Position numbers and translations under genes: made by a program. The notes below the pieces were generated by a model. It was not told the origin of the DNA and did not search any database. It was given only the letters and a program-made list of their open reading frames with translations. A stretch of 64,000 nucleotides of DNA from DHVE2 group archaeon (lineage in GTDB: Archaea > Thermoplasmatota > Thermoplasmata > Thermoplasmatales > Aciduliprofundaceae), in the NCBI GenBank assembly GCA_026993785.1, contig JALWRZ010000014.1, forward strand, positions 1 to 64,000, in the 5' to 3' direction. This document shows positions 1 to 9,185 of the stretch, piece by piece. Every line of letters begins with the position of its first letter. Position 1 is the stretch's first letter.

Positions 1-394
1 ACAGGATCTTGGTACCGCCATCATCTTGCGGTGCTTTCCAGGAGAGCGTGACAATACCGTCGCCTCTGGTAAGGCTCAGCTGCTGTGGTGCTGAAGGCAC
101 ACTCCACGCTACGCTCACTTCATTGCTTTTATCACTCTCGCCTACGTAATTCACAGCCTTGACGAAATACACATATTGCTTTGTAACGTCCAAGTTCTTA
201 TCCTCGTAGGAAAGAGATGAGGCATCCACGGTAGCGATTTTCTGGCCATCGCGATATATGTTGTAGGACAGGATCTTGGTACCGCCATCATCTTGCGGTG
301 CTTTCCAGGAGAGCGTGACAATACCGTCGCCTCTGGTAAGGCTCAGCTGCTGTGGTGCTGAAGGCACACTCCACGCTACGCTCACTTCATTGCT
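1..394 (-). repeat. Tandem FN3-coding repeat with 127-bp identical segment
   Basis: Bases 1-127 and 268-394 are identical by eye, with a period of 267 bp (89 codons, one FN3 domain). Identity ends abruptly at the next base, while the two further FN3 repeats to the right are clearly diverged. This points to a recent unit duplication or gene conversion inside the peptidase gene; the copy number may continue off the left edge. Confidence 0.85.
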
Positions 395-2641
395 CTTGTT
401 TCCTTCACCTACTCCATTAACAGCAACCACATAGTAGGTATAGTTAACTTTCATATCCACAGAGCTGTCATTGTATGTGAGCTCCGAGGTGCTTCCTATA
501 TTCTCGCCATTGCGATAAATATTATAGGCTACTATCTTGGAGCCTCCATTGTCCTTTGGTGGTTCCCAGCTGAGAAGCACATAGCCATCACCTCTTAAAG
601 CTTGAAGATTAAGAACTTCCGATGGTACACTCCAGGATATTTTTATGTCGTAGCTTTTGCTTCCCTCTCCAGCGGCGTTGCTGGCGGTGACGTAGTAGGT
701 GTACTCCTCCCTCATATCCACCGATGTATCGTTGTACGAGAATGTCTTGTTATCCACGCTTGCAATCTTCTCGCCGTTGCGATAGATATTGTAACCGATA
801 ACAGGCAAGCCACCATCATCAGAGGGCGGTTCCCAGCTAAGGAGCACATACCCATCGCCTCGGATAGCAGAGAAGTCATTGGGTGCAGATGGCCCCTTAA
901 CACCAACGAATGTGGTTTCCACTATGTTGTTACTTTCATTGAGCTCTGCAACGAGCCTATCCGGGTCCACATACACTATCAATTTATGCTCTCCAAAGAA
1001 TCTCTTGGTGGCTGTTATCTCCAGAGTTCCCGTGGCATTGCCACCTGGAGGTATATCTCCCAAGTAGATTGTTCCCAGAAGGTAGTATGGATACATACGA
1101 TCCTTATAAATTGCTACGCTCACATTGTAGGAGGTGTTCACACCTTCATTGGACACGGTAACTGTGATTGTCATGTTATGGTTCACCATCACCGGAGAGG
1201 GCGAGATCACGATATCCGAAGGATATACAACGAGATCCGATAGATCGTTCTGGAGCCTTAACACATTGGTGATATATCCTGGAGTGGTCACAGGAGCATC
1301 TGGAGAGGGCCATGATATCCGATAGGGTTGATTCAAGATGTATTCATCCTTGTAATACTCAATCCAGAATCCAGAGATAACACTAGATTGTCCAGTAGAA
1401 CTCTTTCCAATTTTAAGGAAGAAGGGCTCGGTTCCATTCTCCCACTCGCTGAGATAATCGGTGAGATCTGCAGCCATGAAATAGGGAAAATTCTTGCTGC
1501 TGCCACCATCAAGATAGAGCGTTCTGTTTCCCACAGGATTGTTAGGATCACCGATACCTACGGTTATTGGAGCATCCCTGGGACCTGGCTGACTGAACTG
1601 CCATATACCGAGGAGATGTATTTTATTGGGTTTACTCCCAATTATCCTAAATGTGTAGTTAAACGCTAGATGGGAAAATGCATTGTAGGTGAGCCAGTAA
1701 AAGCCGTGATCTCCGAATGAGGCGCCCCAGGAATTCACAACTTTAAACGCACCCACGTCCCCATCGTCTGTTATATTATCATCGTATCCCACTATGGTTT
1801 GCGCGTGGTTCGGCTGACCATAGAAGGGCTGGTACTCTTCCCATGAAACTATATAATTTCCATCGCTGAACGCACCGGTTGGGCTGGTATATACATTGGC
1901 ATTTATGGCAAAGGTTGCAAGGTATCCCTGATCTATCCAGGATTTTACTACATCTATGTTGGATACATCTGTGTACTCTATATCAGGTATTCTTCCCACG
2001 GGGGCCTCTCTCCAGGCAAGCTCGTTGCCCCAGGATGTGTAGTCGGAAGGGTTGTAGGGCATGGTGGCCAGGGATGCTGTGCCTATGGTGTTCATTACCA
2101 TATAGTTTCCAATGAAGCTTGAGCCACCATCGGAACCACCGTTAGCCTTGTTGTAGGTCCATGCAGGACTCATCAGATGGTGCCCATTGGTGCCATTATG
2201 GGTATCTGTCCAGTTATGAACCCTTGCCTGGTAAAATGTGTTGTCATAATAAGCTGTTGCCCAGGCTGCACAGGAGCCCTGGCTCCCCTGATCACCCACT
2301 GGCGGGAAGTAGGGGCTGGTTGATAAATCAGCGCTGCCCTTAGAGCGATAGTTTCTAACTGTCCTCACATATTTTCCGTGCTCTAGAAGAAATGCGTACT
2401 CATCCACCGTAGGAGGTGCGAGTCCTGTGCCATGGCCATCTATGATGATGTTATAGTTCTTGCTGGGGTCCCGGAATCCCATGCTCTTCTCCATGTAGTA
2501 AAGAATCTTGTAATTGGTAGGCTCTACCACATAGCTTATTTTGTTCTCTTTTTTTGCTACGGGCTGTGCGTTTCCCAGAAATGCTGCAAATCCTGAGAAA
2601 AGCACCAACACCAAAATCACCAAAACCATAGTTTTCTTCAA
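1..2641 (-). CDS. Exported papain-like (C1) cysteine peptidase with CARDB-like and FN3 domains, partial
   Basis: The reading frame is open from a TTG at 2641 to the left edge (880 codons), so the C-terminus lies outside the window. The TTG follows GGAGGTGA by 5 nt, and a hydrophobic signal segment follows (VLVILVLVLFSGFAAF). The peptidase domain shows Gln118, six residues before Cys124 (DQGSQGSCAAWA), His279 (PNHAQTIVGYD) and Asn303 (VVNSWG), which is the papain oxyanion Gln and Cys/His/Asn triad. After it come a CARDB-like domain (NEGVNTSYNVSVAIY) and at least four fibronectin type III repeats of about 89 residues (SWEPPxDDGG, YNIYRNGE). An extracellular protein-degrading role is inferred; it fits the peptide importer next door. 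The domain calls rest on motifs only. Confidence 0.85.
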   Translation of the reverse strand, partial: MKKTMVLVILVLVLFSGFAAFLGNAQPVAKKENKISYVVEPTNYKILYYMEKSMGFRDPSKNYNIIIDGHGTGLAPPTVDEYAFLLEHGKYVRTVRNYRSKGSADLSTSPYFPPVGDQGSQGSCAAWATAYYDNTFYQARVHNWTDTHNGTNGHHLMSPAWTYNKANGGSDGGSSFIGNYMVMNTIGTASLATMPYNPSDYTSWGNELAWREAPVGRIPDIEYTDVSNIDVVKSWIDQGYLATFAINANVYTSPTGAFSDGNYIVSWEEYQPFYGQPNHAQTIVGYDDNITDDGDVGAFKVVNSWGASFGDHGFYWLTYNAFSHLAFNYTFRIIGSKPNKIHLLGIWQFSQPGPRDAPITVGIGDPNNPVGNRTLYLDGGSSKNFPYFMAADLTDYLSEWENGTEPFFLKIGKSSTGQSSVISGFWIEYYKDEYILNQPYRISWPSPDAPVTTPGYITNVLRLQNDLSDLVVYPSDIVISPSPVMVNHNMTITVTVSNEGVNTSYNVSVAIYKDRMYPYYLLGTIYLGDIPPGGNATGTLEITATKRFFGEHKLIVYVDPDRLVAELNESNNIVETTFVGVKGPSAPNDFSAIRGDGYVLLSWEPPSDDGGLPVIGYNIYRNGEKIASVDNKTFSYNDTSVDMREEYTYYVTASNAAGEGSKSYDIKISWSVPSEVLNLQALRGDGYVLLSWEPPKDNGGSKIVAYNIYRNGENIGSTSELTYNDSSVDMKVNYTYYVVAVNGVGEGNKSNEVSVAWSVPSAPQQLSLTRGDGIVTLSWKAPQDDGGTKILSYNIYRDGQKIATVDASSLSYEDKNLDVTKQYVYFVKAVNYVGESDKSNEVSVAWSVPSAPQQLSLTRGDGIVTLSWKAPQDDGGTKIL

Positions 2642-2790
2642 TTCATCACCTCCGAAGTGTTTGGCTTCAGGTTTTGCTTTTTCATCAAAATTACCCTTTT
2701 AGAGGATACTTTTCAAGAATATTAATTTTTTTATGCTTTGAAAATTTTTGACTCTCAACAATTTTTTTAAGCGCAGCATGAAGCTGCAAA

Positions 2791-2800
2791 AATTTAAAAT
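2791..2800 (+). promoter_or_regulatory. TATA box for the small membrane protein gene
   Basis: The AATTTAAAAT box is centred about 28 nt before the ATG at 2824, so the predicted transcript starts at or almost at the start codon (leaderless). No Shine-Dalgarno sequence precedes the ATG. Confidence 0.5.
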
Positions 2801-2823
2801 AGAAACAATACCTTGTTGTATCA

Positions 2824-3198
2824 ATGAGTAGAAGGGATATTGGAGAGAGCATGGAGTTTGGTGTTATGGCTGGAATAGCCCTTGCCGGAGTTAATATGGT
2901 ATGGGGCATATTTCTCCTTCCCTGGGGAGTAATAGGCATGGTGTTTGCTGCATTGAATGTTTTAACCGCATTTATGCTTCGCAGCACCAAGCAGCTCTAT
3001 GTGGATAAGGATTATGAGAAGGCTCGATCGCGAATTCTCTTTCTTGCTATTCTGGGATTCATCACCGGGTTCCTTATTTACGGTTACTATCTTTATCTTA
3101 TCTACTCCGCTCTCGATGACATAGTTATAAGAAAGTATCTCGTGCGTGGAAAGGAAAAACCCATAGAGTTTGCACCGCCATATATCCCTAAAAAATAA
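2824..3198 (+). CDS. Small integral membrane protein, unknown function
   Basis: A 124-residue protein I do not recognise. Hydrophobic stretches at about residues 12-30, 33-52 and 71-95 suggest three or four membrane helices; the C-terminus is charged and ends in a Pro-rich KEKPIEF...PKK tail. It stands alone, convergent with the peptide transporter operon (3 nt between stop codons), and has its own TATA box placed for a leaderless mRNA. Base and codon use look like its neighbours. Confidence 0.6.
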   Translation: MSRRDIGESMEFGVMAGIALAGVNMVWGIFLLPWGVIGMVFAALNVLTAFMLRSTKQLYVDKDYEKARSRILFLAILGFITGFLIYGYYLYLIYSALDDIVIRKYLVRGKEKPIEFAPPYIPKK

Positions 3199-3201
3199 AA
3201 A

Positions 3202-4191
3202 TTAGCGGGAAATGTGATGGCAGGCCACAAAATGTTCGTGAGATACCTCTATAAGCTCGGGTTCTTTCTTTCTGCATATATCGTCAGCGAAGGGACAGCG
3301 GGGATGGAATCTGCAACCGGGAGGGATATCTATGGCATTAGGCACCTCGCCCTTTATAACCAGTTTCTTCTCCTTCTTCTTCCTCTTGGTTATGGATGGC
3401 ACAGCCTGTATCAATGCGATGGTGTATGGATGCATGGGATTCTTCAAAATCTCCTCAGTTCTGCCAATTTCCACGATTTTACCAAGATACATTACCGCGA
3501 TTCTATCTGAGATAAGCTTCCCAATATCTATGTCGTGAGTTATGAAAAGCATGCTGAGATTGTAATCTTTTTTGAATTCTTCAAGAAGCTCGAGGATGGA
3601 AGCACGCATGGAAGCATCGATCATAGATACTGCCTCATCAGCCACTACGAACTCCGGTTTGAGGATCATGGCCCTTGCGATGACTACCCTCTGTCTCTGC
3701 CCGCCGCTAAGATGATGCGGGTAACGGTAATAGAACTCATCCTCGGGGGTAAGACCCACCCTGCGTAGCATCTTCATGGCGATTTCTTTGGCCTCTTCCT
3801 TATCTGCTAGCTCATGGATTATTAGAGGATGGGCTATGGCGTCCCCAATCCTCATTCTTGGACTAAGGCTAGCATAGGGGTCCTGGAATATTATCTGCAT
3901 CTTTCTCCTTATGGGTCTCAGCTGCTTTTGTGGAATCTTGGATATGTCCTTCCCCTGAAATATTATCTTGCCAGAAGTGGGTTCAATGAGCCGGAGAATG
4001 GCACGCCCTGCAGTGGTTTTTCCGCATCCAGATTCTCCAATGAGTCCTAAGGTCTCACCTTTCTTTATTCCGAAGCTTATGCCATCTACCGCCTTTACAT
4101 ATCTTGGAGGCATCTTCTTTATAATCTCCGTAAAGCTTCTGCGCACAGGGAAATATTTTTTGAGGTTCTCAACATAAAGAATGTTCTCCAT
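3202..4191 (-). CDS. oppF: Oligopeptide ABC transporter, ATP-binding protein (OppF/DppF type)
   Basis: Cytoplasmic ATPase of the peptide importer encoded by this operon. It shows Walker A (GESGCGKTTAGRAIL), Q-loop (IFQDPYASLSP), signature (LSGGQRQRVVIARA), Walker B (FVVADEAVSMID) and His-loop (LFITHDID), then the C-terminal OppD/F extension with the Cys motif GCRFHPRCPFA. The frame can be read from a GTG at 4200, but ATG 4191 (MENILY) sits 5 nt after AGGTGA and is the likelier start. It follows oppD at once (oppD stop 4197), so translation is probably coupled. Which peptide or dipeptide is carried cannot be read from the ATPase. Confidence 0.93.
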   Translation of the reverse strand: MENILYVENLKKYFPVRRSFTEIIKKMPPRYVKAVDGISFGIKKGETLGLIGESGCGKTTAGRAILRLIEPTSGKIIFQGKDISKIPQKQLRPIRRKMQIIFQDPYASLSPRMRIGDAIAHPLIIHELADKEEAKEIAMKMLRRVGLTPEDEFYYRYPHHLSGGQRQRVVIARAMILKPEFVVADEAVSMIDASMRASILELLEEFKKDYNLSMLFITHDIDIGKLISDRIAVMYLGKIVEIGRTEEILKNPMHPYTIALIQAVPSITKRKKKEKKLVIKGEVPNAIDIPPGCRFHPRCPFADDICRKKEPELIEVSHEHFVACHHISR

Positions 4192-4196
4192 TTTCA

Positions 4197-5156
4197 TCAC
4201 CTGTATAGATGGCAGGCCACAAAGTGACCATTTTCTACCTCAATCATCTTTGGTTCTTCTACATCGCAGACTCCCTTAAGCTCCTCTTTGTTCTTGAAAA
4301 CTGAGCAGCGGGGATGGAATCGACAGCCTGGAGGTGGAGCTCTCAGATCCGGTGGAAATCCGGGTATCGCGGATATCTTTTTATCCACCCAGAGATCCGG
4401 AGTGCTTGCAAACAGCGCCTGGGTATAGGGATGTAGAGGGTTCTCTATAATCTGATCAACAAATCCTATTTCAACAAGCTTGCCCGCGTACATGATGCCT
4501 ATTCTATCGCTTCTTTCCACAGCAAGAGATATATCATGGGTTATGAAGAATATGCTTGTTCCTTCTTCTTTGAGCTTATCTATAAGGTCCATGATAGAAT
4601 CCTGCACTATAACATCTAACGCCGTTGTTGGTTCATCCGCTATCAGAAGCTTGGGATGAAAAGCCATGGCCATGGAGATTATTATTCTCTGTCTCTGCCC
4701 TCCACTCAGCTGATGGGGATAGTAGGAAATCCTATCCTCCGGTATGTTCACACTTTTAAGAAGGTCCTTCGCTCTCTTCAGGGCTTCCTTCTCGTCTACA
4801 CCATGCTCCACCATAACCTCCACAATTTGGTCCCCCACCTTTCTTAGAGGATCTAGCGAGGTCATGGGATCCTGGAACACCATGCTTATCTCTTTTCCTC
4901 GTATGTTCTTCAGTTCTTCGGGAGATAATTTGGTTAGGTCATTGCCTTGGAAAAGAACCTTACCACCGGTTATTTTTCCCGGAGAGGGAACAAGATTTAT
5001 TATCCCATATGCCACAGTGGATTTTCCGCTTCCACTCTCGCCTACGAAGGTCACCCATTCTCCCTTGTCTATATGGAAACTCACATTCTCCACGGCCCTC
5101 ACTATGCCACTGAGGGTGAAATAGTAGATGCTCAGGTTTTTCACATCAACCAGCAT
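4197..5156 (-). CDS. oppD: Oligopeptide ABC transporter, ATP-binding protein (OppD/DppD type)
   Basis: The second ATPase of the importer, about 319 residues, the usual family length. Motifs: Walker A (GESGSGKSTVAYGI), Q-loop (VFQDPMTSLDP), signature (LSGGQRQRIIISMA), Walker B (LLIADEPTTALD), His-loop (FFITHDISLA), and the C-terminal Cys-containing motif PGCRFHPRC typical of OppD/OppF (in some homologues it binds an iron-sulfur cluster). OppD and OppF would form the heterodimeric motor under permeases OppB/OppC. It lies 4 nt after oppC. Confidence 0.93.
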   Translation of the reverse strand: MLVDVKNLSIYYFTLSGIVRAVENVSFHIDKGEWVTFVGESGSGKSTVAYGIINLVPSPGKITGGKVLFQGNDLTKLSPEELKNIRGKEISMVFQDPMTSLDPLRKVGDQIVEVMVEHGVDEKEALKRAKDLLKSVNIPEDRISYYPHQLSGGQRQRIIISMAMAFHPKLLIADEPTTALDVIVQDSIMDLIDKLKEEGTSIFFITHDISLAVERSDRIGIMYAGKLVEIGFVDQIIENPLHPYTQALFASTPDLWVDKKISAIPGFPPDLRAPPPGCRFHPRCSVFKNKEELKGVCDVEEPKMIEVENGHFVACHLYR

Positions 5157-5160
5157 TCTA

Positions 5161-6021
5161 TCACCTCGTGCCCAGAGAAGTTCTCTCGCTCAGAGCCTCG
5201 CCAATGAGTGCGAAGGCCATGGCGAAGAGCATCACCATTAATCCGGGAAACAGAACAAGCCACCAGTATCCGTCCAGCAGAAATGGTTGTCCAACGCGTA
5301 AATCATAGCCCCAATCGGGAGTGGGCGGAGTGACCGAAAGTCCCAGAAAACTCAGGCCTGCTTCGGTAAGAATTGCATCTGCAACACTCAGTGAGAAAAC
5401 CACCAGAATCGTTGGCAGAAGATTGGGAAGTATGTATTTGAACATTATCACCCTGTTCTTGGCTCCAACAGCCTTGGCAGCCTCCACGAATAGTTGCTCT
5501 TTTAAGCTTAATGTTTGACCTCTTATCATCCTGAAATAGGTGGGCACGTATACGAAGGATATGGCTATTGCAGTGTTCATAGGGCTTGGACCCAGGGCTA
5601 CAGAAATCACTATCGCCAGAATTATGGCCGGAAACGCGTATATGCTATCCATAATGATGCTCAACACCCTATCAAGCTTCCCTCCATAGTACCCCGAGGT
5701 TAGTCCAAGAGGTATACCGAAACTCATGGAAATTGCAGTAGCTAGGATCACTACAAAGAGCACCACCCGGGCACCCCATATTATACGAGAGAACATATCC
5801 TGGCCAAGTCTGTTGGTACCCATAGGATGTTCCCAGCTGGGAGGCTGAAAGGTATCAGGACTGGAATGCGTGGGGTCATAGGGAGAAAGCCAGGGTGCAA
5901 ATATGGCCATGATGGTAATCACTAAGACTATTCCTAGTCCTAGAAAAAACATCCATCTTCCGGGGACCTTCTTGAAGAGGGATTGAAATGCAGATTTGAA
6001 GATCTTATCAGCAAGTTCCAT
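5161..6021 (-). CDS. oppC: Oligopeptide ABC transporter permease (OppC/DppC type)
   Basis: A 286-residue membrane permease with about six helices. The N-terminus carries the OppC signature stretch (PWLSPYDPTHSSPDTFQPPS, then HPMGTNRLGQDMFSR), and the EAA loop that docks on the ATPases is visible (EAAKAVGAKNRVIMFKYILPN). Co-directional with oppB, 10 nt apart, and 4 nt before oppD. Confidence 0.92.
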   Translation of the reverse strand: MELADKIFKSAFQSLFKKVPGRWMFFLGLGIVLVITIMAIFAPWLSPYDPTHSSPDTFQPPSWEHPMGTNRLGQDMFSRIIWGARVVLFVVILATAISMSFGIPLGLTSGYYGGKLDRVLSIIMDSIYAFPAIILAIVISVALGPSPMNTAIAISFVYVPTYFRMIRGQTLSLKEQLFVEAAKAVGAKNRVIMFKYILPNLLPTILVVFSLSVADAILTEAGLSFLGLSVTPPTPDWGYDLRVGQPFLLDGYWWLVLFPGLMVMLFAMAFALIGEALSERTSLGTR

Positions 6022-6031
6022 CTTATCACCT

Positions 6032-7054
6032 TTAATACTTCACCCTTGGGTCCAATAGCGCGTATATTATATCCACTATCAGGCTTATGAAGCCAATGAA
6101 TATGGCTATAAATATTACCGTGCCCTGAATGGATGTGTAATCTCTATAATCTATCCTCTCCATAAGAAATGTGCCCATTCCAGGCCAGCTGAATGTTGTT
6201 TCTGTGAGAACGGCACCACCTAATAGGATGGCAAACTGCAGTCCCATAAGGGTTATCACAGGTATAAACGCGTTTTTCAACGCGTACCATGTGATTTTCC
6301 ATCCCTTAACTCCCCTGGCATGGTAAGAGCGTATGAAATCTTGGCTTAGAACATCCACCATGTTGTTCCTAACCAGCCTGGTATAAGCGCCGCTCAGCAC
6401 GATCCCTAAAGTAAGGCTGGGGAGTATTATGTGGCGGAGCGAGCTAACCAAAGCGTCCCAATTACCAGTGAGAATGCTATCAAGAACATAAAGACCCGTG
6501 ATGGTGTGAAGATGCAGTCCTGGGTCTATCCTACCCGAGGTGGGGAGCACATGGAGTATTACTCCGAAGAAATACTGGAGCATCATACCGAACCAGGGGA
6601 TGAAGAGGGTGTATACGAATATGCTGTAAAAGCGCATTCCCGTATCCACGGGCTTGCCTTTTCTCGTAGCACCAATGACTCCGGTGAGCAGGCCGAATAG
6701 CACGCTGAATGTGAAACCCCATATGGTGAGCTCTAGAGTTGCGGGAAATCTAAGCGCTATATACTCCCACACAGGTTTGCCCATGGGAAAGGCTAAAGTC
6801 ACACCAAAATTACCATGTAGAAGCTTTACAAGATAATCAAAATACTGAACCCAGTATGGCTTATCCAGTCCCGCCATATGTTCCAGAGCCTTAAGCTGCT
6901 CAGGAGGTATATTTTTAGCACCCACCACCGCCATAACAGGGTTACCGGGAAGAACGCGGAGGAAGAAAAATACTACAGTGTAGAGAATGAGAATCATAGG
7001 GATAATTAGCAGGCCTCGGATGATTATATATCTACCCAAGCCTCGAGAAGCCAT
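6032..7054 (-). CDS. oppB: Oligopeptide ABC transporter permease (OppB/DppB type)
   Basis: A 340-residue permease, normal length for the family. The N-terminal motif YTVVFFFLRVLPGNPV is characteristic of OppB/DppB, and the EAA-like loop appears as RSYHARGVKGWKITWYALKNA. It forms the translocation pore with OppC. It starts 29 nt after the stop of the binding-protein gene, so it is transcribed in the same operon from the promoter near 8715. Confidence 0.92.
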   Translation of the reverse strand: MASRGLGRYIIIRGLLIIPMILILYTVVFFFLRVLPGNPVMAVVGAKNIPPEQLKALEHMAGLDKPYWVQYFDYLVKLLHGNFGVTLAFPMGKPVWEYIALRFPATLELTIWGFTFSVLFGLLTGVIGATRKGKPVDTGMRFYSIFVYTLFIPWFGMMLQYFFGVILHVLPTSGRIDPGLHLHTITGLYVLDSILTGNWDALVSSLRHIILPSLTLGIVLSGAYTRLVRNNMVDVLSQDFIRSYHARGVKGWKITWYALKNAFIPVITLMGLQFAILLGGAVLTETTFSWPGMGTFLMERIDYRDYTSIQGTVIFIAIFIGFISLIVDIIYALLDPRVKY

Positions 7055-7083
7055 ACTAACACCTCAAAAAATAAGAAAAAATT

Positions 7084-8675
7084 TTAAGAGGACCAGTATA
7101 GCAGGTCATAGTGGAATACCATATCTGGGCCAATGCTCACGCCCTTTATTCCTGGATCAGTGACTACATACAGCTTGCCCTGGATCAACGGTATGTATGG
7201 CACATCCTCTGCAAGTATCTGCTGTGCCTCTTTGTAGAGGGCCTCTCTCTTACTCTGATCAGAGAGGCTCTGTGCCTCCTGAAGTATCTCGTTCATATGA
7301 GAATTGTTGTATCTTGTTCCGGCCCAGTTATTAGCTGGAGATTCTAGGAACGGTGTTGTATAATCATCGGGGTCCAGGTAATCCGGATACCAGCCAAACA
7401 GGGAAATCTGCATCTCGGCATTTCTTGCGTAATCAAGGTAGGTACCCCATTCAGCACTCTTTATTGTTACCTCCACCATTCCAGTAGCTTCCCACTGCTC
7501 CTTAAGCAGCTGGGCAAGGTCAGCTTCCGTGTCACCATAATGTGTTGGCGTGTACCAGAGCTGTATCTGTAGTTTGTGGCTGGTGCTGTATCCCGCCTGC
7601 TGCAATAGCTGCTTTGCCAGGTCAAGATTGGGTCCCTCACCGTATTTCTCCTTGAAAACATCCTCGTGGGACCACATGCCTATGGGTATCATGGTGTACA
7701 GAGGTTCCACAGTTCCTTGGAACACAATATTTGCGATGGCTTTTCTATCCACGGCGGCTGCAAGGGCCTGCCTAACTAGTTTGTTGTTGGTAGGTGGCGC
7801 TACGGTTTGCAGGCAAGCGTACCTTATGTATGCGCTGGGGACCTCTATAACAGGATATTTACCCTCTTCCTTGAGGCTCTTAATATCGGTAGGTGTGAGA
7901 GTTCTCCAGGCTATATTAATCTCTCCATTTTGAAGAGCAAGCCTCATGGTTGAGGCGCTCTGATAGAACCTTATCACTATCTTTTCTGTCTTGGGCTTGT
8001 TTCCATAGTAGTAGGGATTTGCCTCCAGATCCAGTTCCTGGTCTCTGACCCAGTGGGTAATCATGTATGGCCCGGCCCCTCCTGCGGTCTGGTCATGATC
8101 TATCTGATCCGGATTGTATTTAGGACTTACAGGGAAGTACGGAGGTGTGCACAGCAGAGAGAGGAAATATGCTGTTGGATGCTTAAGTGTGAAAACTACC
8201 GTGTAATCATCGGGAGCGGTCACTTTTTTAACAAAGTCTGTGACGAGCCAGGCAGGGTCTCCATTGATTCTCATTACTCTATTAATGCTCCAGACCACAT
8301 TCTCCGCCTTCAATGGTGTGCCATCTGCATACTTTACATCTTTGCGCAGATGGAAGGTCCATACGGTAGCGTTATTATTGACTTCCCATTTCTCAGCTAT
8401 GGCAGGCTCGATATCCGTTGTGCCAATTTTGTATCTCACAAGACCATCCATGGTGTTCTGGTGTATTTCCCATGTGAAGAAGTCATAGGAGTTTGCAGGG
8501 TCCAGATCAGATATCTTATCTGTTACACCTATCACAATCTGTTTTTTTCGGCCGGAGGCTGTTGGCCACCGCCACCTCCGCCTTGGCTGCCCTGGTTCAC
8601 TGCATACCAAGCTCCCACTGCACCAACAATGATAATCACTACAATTATAACCACGGCTATACCCCATTTATTCAT
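7084..8675 (-). CDS. oppA: Peptide-binding protein of the Opp transporter (SBP family 5), with a -1 frameshift near the N-terminus
   Basis: Extracytoplasmic substrate-binding protein that delivers peptides to OppBCDF. Starting from ATG 8675 (SD GGTGAG), frame 1 gives a membrane anchor (MNKWGIAVVIIVVIIIVG), a Gly-rich linker and PPAEKN, then stops. The mature family 5 domain (KKQIVIGVTDKISDLDP, ... LRKDVKYADGTPLKAENVVWS) is in the -1 frame. The shift is at seven T (plus strand) at 8542-8548; in mRNA sense the zero-frame reads A AAA AAC, a classic slippery heptamer. One -1 step gives a normal 530-residue protein. A homopolymer sequencing error, a real mutation or recoding are all possible. A start at 8667 in the mature frame would encode a nonsense N-terminus and should not be used. 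Confidence 0.85.
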
Positions 8676-8710
8676 TGTATCTCACCTAAGGAAGAAATAA
8701 GGAAAGAATC

Positions 8711-8718
8711 TATATAAA
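8711..8718 (-). promoter_or_regulatory. Promoter of the opp operon
   Basis: On the minus strand GGAAAAG (BRE-like) is followed by TTTATATA. It lies about 36-43 nt before the oppA ATG, which predicts a start near 8688 and a short leader holding the Shine-Dalgarno GGTGAG. It is the only good promoter upstream of the five co-directional opp genes. Confidence 0.65.
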
Positions 8719-8857
8719 CTTTTCCTACAATTTTTATCTTTCTCTCTTTTTATTTTTCTACATTTCTCTTGTTCATATAAATGCTTTGCATAATCTACCA
8801 ATAATATTAACCCCGGATCATCTATGGACGCTCAAAAAATTAATTTAGGGAGAAGGC

Positions 8858-9184
8858 ATGGCTGCCATGGTGTTGGCTATGCTTACCAAAAGACTTTACG
8901 AAGAGGTTGATCTTCTCTCTCGGCATTTAAGGGTTCTGAAAGTGGTTATGGAATATCAGCCCATTGGAATAATAAGGATCTCCAAGCTTTTAGGTATTGA
9001 AGCTCATGAGGTTAGAAACTCTCTATCCACGCTGGAGAGCAATGGGTTTATAGTGGCGACTCCCAGCGGTGCCATGATAAAAGAAGATATCAAGGACAAG
9101 GTACTTCAGGTAGCCCAGAGCCTTAAAGAAATAAGGAATTCTATAGATATATTGAGAAAGGAATATCTGGAGCTTGTGATGTGA
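8858..9184 (+). CDS. Winged-helix DNA-binding protein (CBS-less, small)
   Basis: A 108-residue protein. Residues about 25-75 form a helix-turn-helix (IIRISKLLGIEAHEVRNSLSTLESNGFIVATPSGAMI) with a following wing-like hairpin; the C-terminal 30 residues look helical and coiled-coil prone (SLKEIRNSIDILRKEYLELV). The gene ends one base before the PP-loop/ferredoxin protein gene, so the two are co-transcribed. A local regulator of that gene is a guess from position only. ATG 8858 follows AGGGAGAAGGC; in-frame ATG 8867 and 8879 are alternatives. Confidence 0.65.
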   Translation: MAAMVLAMLTKRLYEEVDLLSRHLRVLKVVMEYQPIGIIRISKLLGIEAHEVRNSLSTLESNGFIVATPSGAMIKEDIKDKVLQVAQSLKEIRNSIDILRKEYLELVM

Positions 9185-9185
9185 G

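Noticed and set aside
602-1669. Plus-strand open frames opposite the papain-like peptidase gene
   Set aside because: The minus-strand frame is continuous over 880 codons with recognisable domains; the plus frames have none.
8550-8667. N-terminus MGYSRGYNCSDY... for the peptide-binding protein
   Set aside because: It is the out-of-frame reading of the signal-anchor coding sequence; the real anchor starts at ATG 8675.
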